From Martinezella lusitana (GTDB lineage Bacteria > Pseudomonadota > Alphaproteobacteria > Rhizobiales > Rhizobiaceae), in contig NZ_JACHBG010000020.1 of the NCBI RefSeq assembly GCF_014207095.1, positions 34,644 through 98,643 of the forward strand: a stretch of DNA of 64,000 bases, in the 5' to 3' direction. The notes under the pieces are model-generated. The model searched no databases, was not told the origin of the DNA, and was given only the letters and a program-made list of their open reading frames with translations. The position numbers and the translations under genes are program-made. The stretch's first letter is position 1. The number at the start of each line of letters is the position of its first letter. This document shows positions 63,353-64,000 of the stretch, one piece after another.

Positions 63353-63565
63353 ATGATATTCACTCAAGCCGACCTTGATATCGCAAATCGCCATATTGCC
63401 GAAAGTGAAGAACAGGTTTCACGGCAGGAGCGAAAGGTGACTGTCCTTCGTATGCAACACTTGGATACGGAATTGGCGGAAAACATTCTGACGGTTTTTT
63501 ACGAAACGCTGCTGATCCATAACGCCAGTCGCGACATGATTGCTGCTCAGCTGAGACAGAAATGA
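63353..63565 (+). CDS. Small hypothetical protein
   Basis: 70 residues with GGGAGA upstream of the ATG. Almost wholly helical prediction, with heptad-like charges (IANRHIAESEEQVSRQERKV, MQHLDTELAENILTVFYETL). Short helical proteins of this look are common in rhizobia; no function known. Confidence 0.55.
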   Translation: MIFTQADLDIANRHIAESEEQVSRQERKVTVLRMQHLDTELAENILTVFYETLLIHNASRDMIAAQLRQK

Positions 63566-63804
63566 TCGCAATGCCTCTCCAGTGTGGTGAAGCATCCAAC
63601 GGGCATCGGCATAGTTTTCGACGACGTCGGTCTATCAATTGGCGGTTTTCGCATGGCTGGTAACGGAGTGTGGAATGCCGCACCAGAAGTGTGGCTAAGC
63701 CGTACCGGGATCGTGTCCCATGGAGTGGTGTAGCTGGATTTCATAGCCATCGGTGATTTCCGGTAGGGTCGGGTTGCTTAGAGCCAACCTGAGGGACACC
63801 ACCG

Positions 63805-64000
63805 ATGACCGACGACATGATGAACCTGCGCTCACTCGTTGAGAAGAGCGCTGATGCCGATTTGCTGCGGGAGATGATCGGCTTTGCTGCCGAGAAGCTG
63901 ATGGGGCTGGAGGTCGGCACGAAGACCGGCGCGGCCTATGGCGAGAAGAATGGCTTCCGGCTGGCCCAGCGTAACGGCTATCGCGACCGGGATTGGGAGA
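63805..64000 (+). CDS. IS256-family transposase, N-terminus, runs past window end
   Basis: 65 codons visible. ADLLREMIGFAAEKLMGLEV and GLAQRNGYRDRDW-like text (AQRNGYRDRDWE) are typical of the IS256/Mutator transposase N-terminus. GAGGG lies before the ATG. The element's left end should lie somewhat upstream (about 63700), but its terminal repeat could not be fixed without the other end. Confidence 0.88.
   Translation, partial: MTDDMMNLRSLVEKSADADLLREMIGFAAEKLMGLEVGTKTGAAYGEKNGFRLAQRNGYRDRDWE

Noticed and set aside
1..64000. CRISPR arrays, tRNA or rRNA genes, nif structural genes
   Set aside because: None of the characteristic repeats, cloverleaf sequences or NifHDK motifs was found when reading through the window.

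Overview
The window looks like part of a Rhizobium symbiotic plasmid, most like the R. tropici / R. leucaenae group. It carries nodD, a nod box followed by nodA, a large acyltransferase (hsnT-like), nodF and nodE, a full fixNOQP-fixGHIS set, fixL-fixJ-fixK, hemN, uptake hydrogenase genes hupS-hupL, a RepC-type plasmid initiator and many insertion sequences. No chromosomal housekeeping genes, rRNA, tRNA or CRISPR array were seen.

Layout. 1-8.6 kb: hupL (cut by the window start) and hupS, a Baeyer-Villiger-type flavin monooxygenase, a short transcription unit behind a textbook NifA/sigma-54 promoter, an EgtD-like methyltransferase, and a cytochrome P450 with its ferredoxin. 9-23 kb: mobile-element zone. 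An IS66 element split by two large-serine-recombinase cassettes joins a truncated porin gene to a truncated hemN. A second, rearranged IS66 unit is flanked by a perfect 8-bp target duplication. 23-33 kb: symbiosis signalling block with nodD, an AraC regulator, the nod box, nodA-hsnT-nodF-nodE and an amino-acid permease. 33-40 kb: a carbonic anhydrase-SulP pair, then a minus-strand operon of pseudoazurin, radical SAM enzyme, methyltransferase and a frameshifted MFS exporter. 40-56.8 kb: microaerobic respiration block with fixNOQP, fixGHIS, ompW, a decayed thiamine operon, hemN, fixL-fixJ and fixK. 57-64 kb: plasmid-maintenance zone with two paralogous XRE regulators, an orphan repC with a probable antisense RNA, a DUF3846 protein, and the start of an IS256-family element.

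How it fits together. FixL-FixJ would sense low oxygen and drive fixK. FixK/FNR-type boxes (TTGA-N6-TCAA-like) lie before fixN, fixG, hemN, ompW and pseudoazurin, so the high-affinity cbb3 oxidase, its assembly factors, haem synthesis and a copper electron carrier should be induced together in nodules. The pseudoazurin transcript probably continues into the radical SAM-methyltransferase-MFS genes, which would make an undescribed biosynthetic unit microaerobically controlled. The NifA promoter at about 5.0 kb points to a second, nitrogen-fixation-linked circuit around the monooxygenase and hydrogenase genes. NodD acting on the nod box would induce NodA, HsnT and NodFE, which set the acyl and other decorations of Nod factors; nodB and nodC are not in this window.

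All functions are read from sequence by eye. Starts, element boundaries and short sites are the least certain parts.
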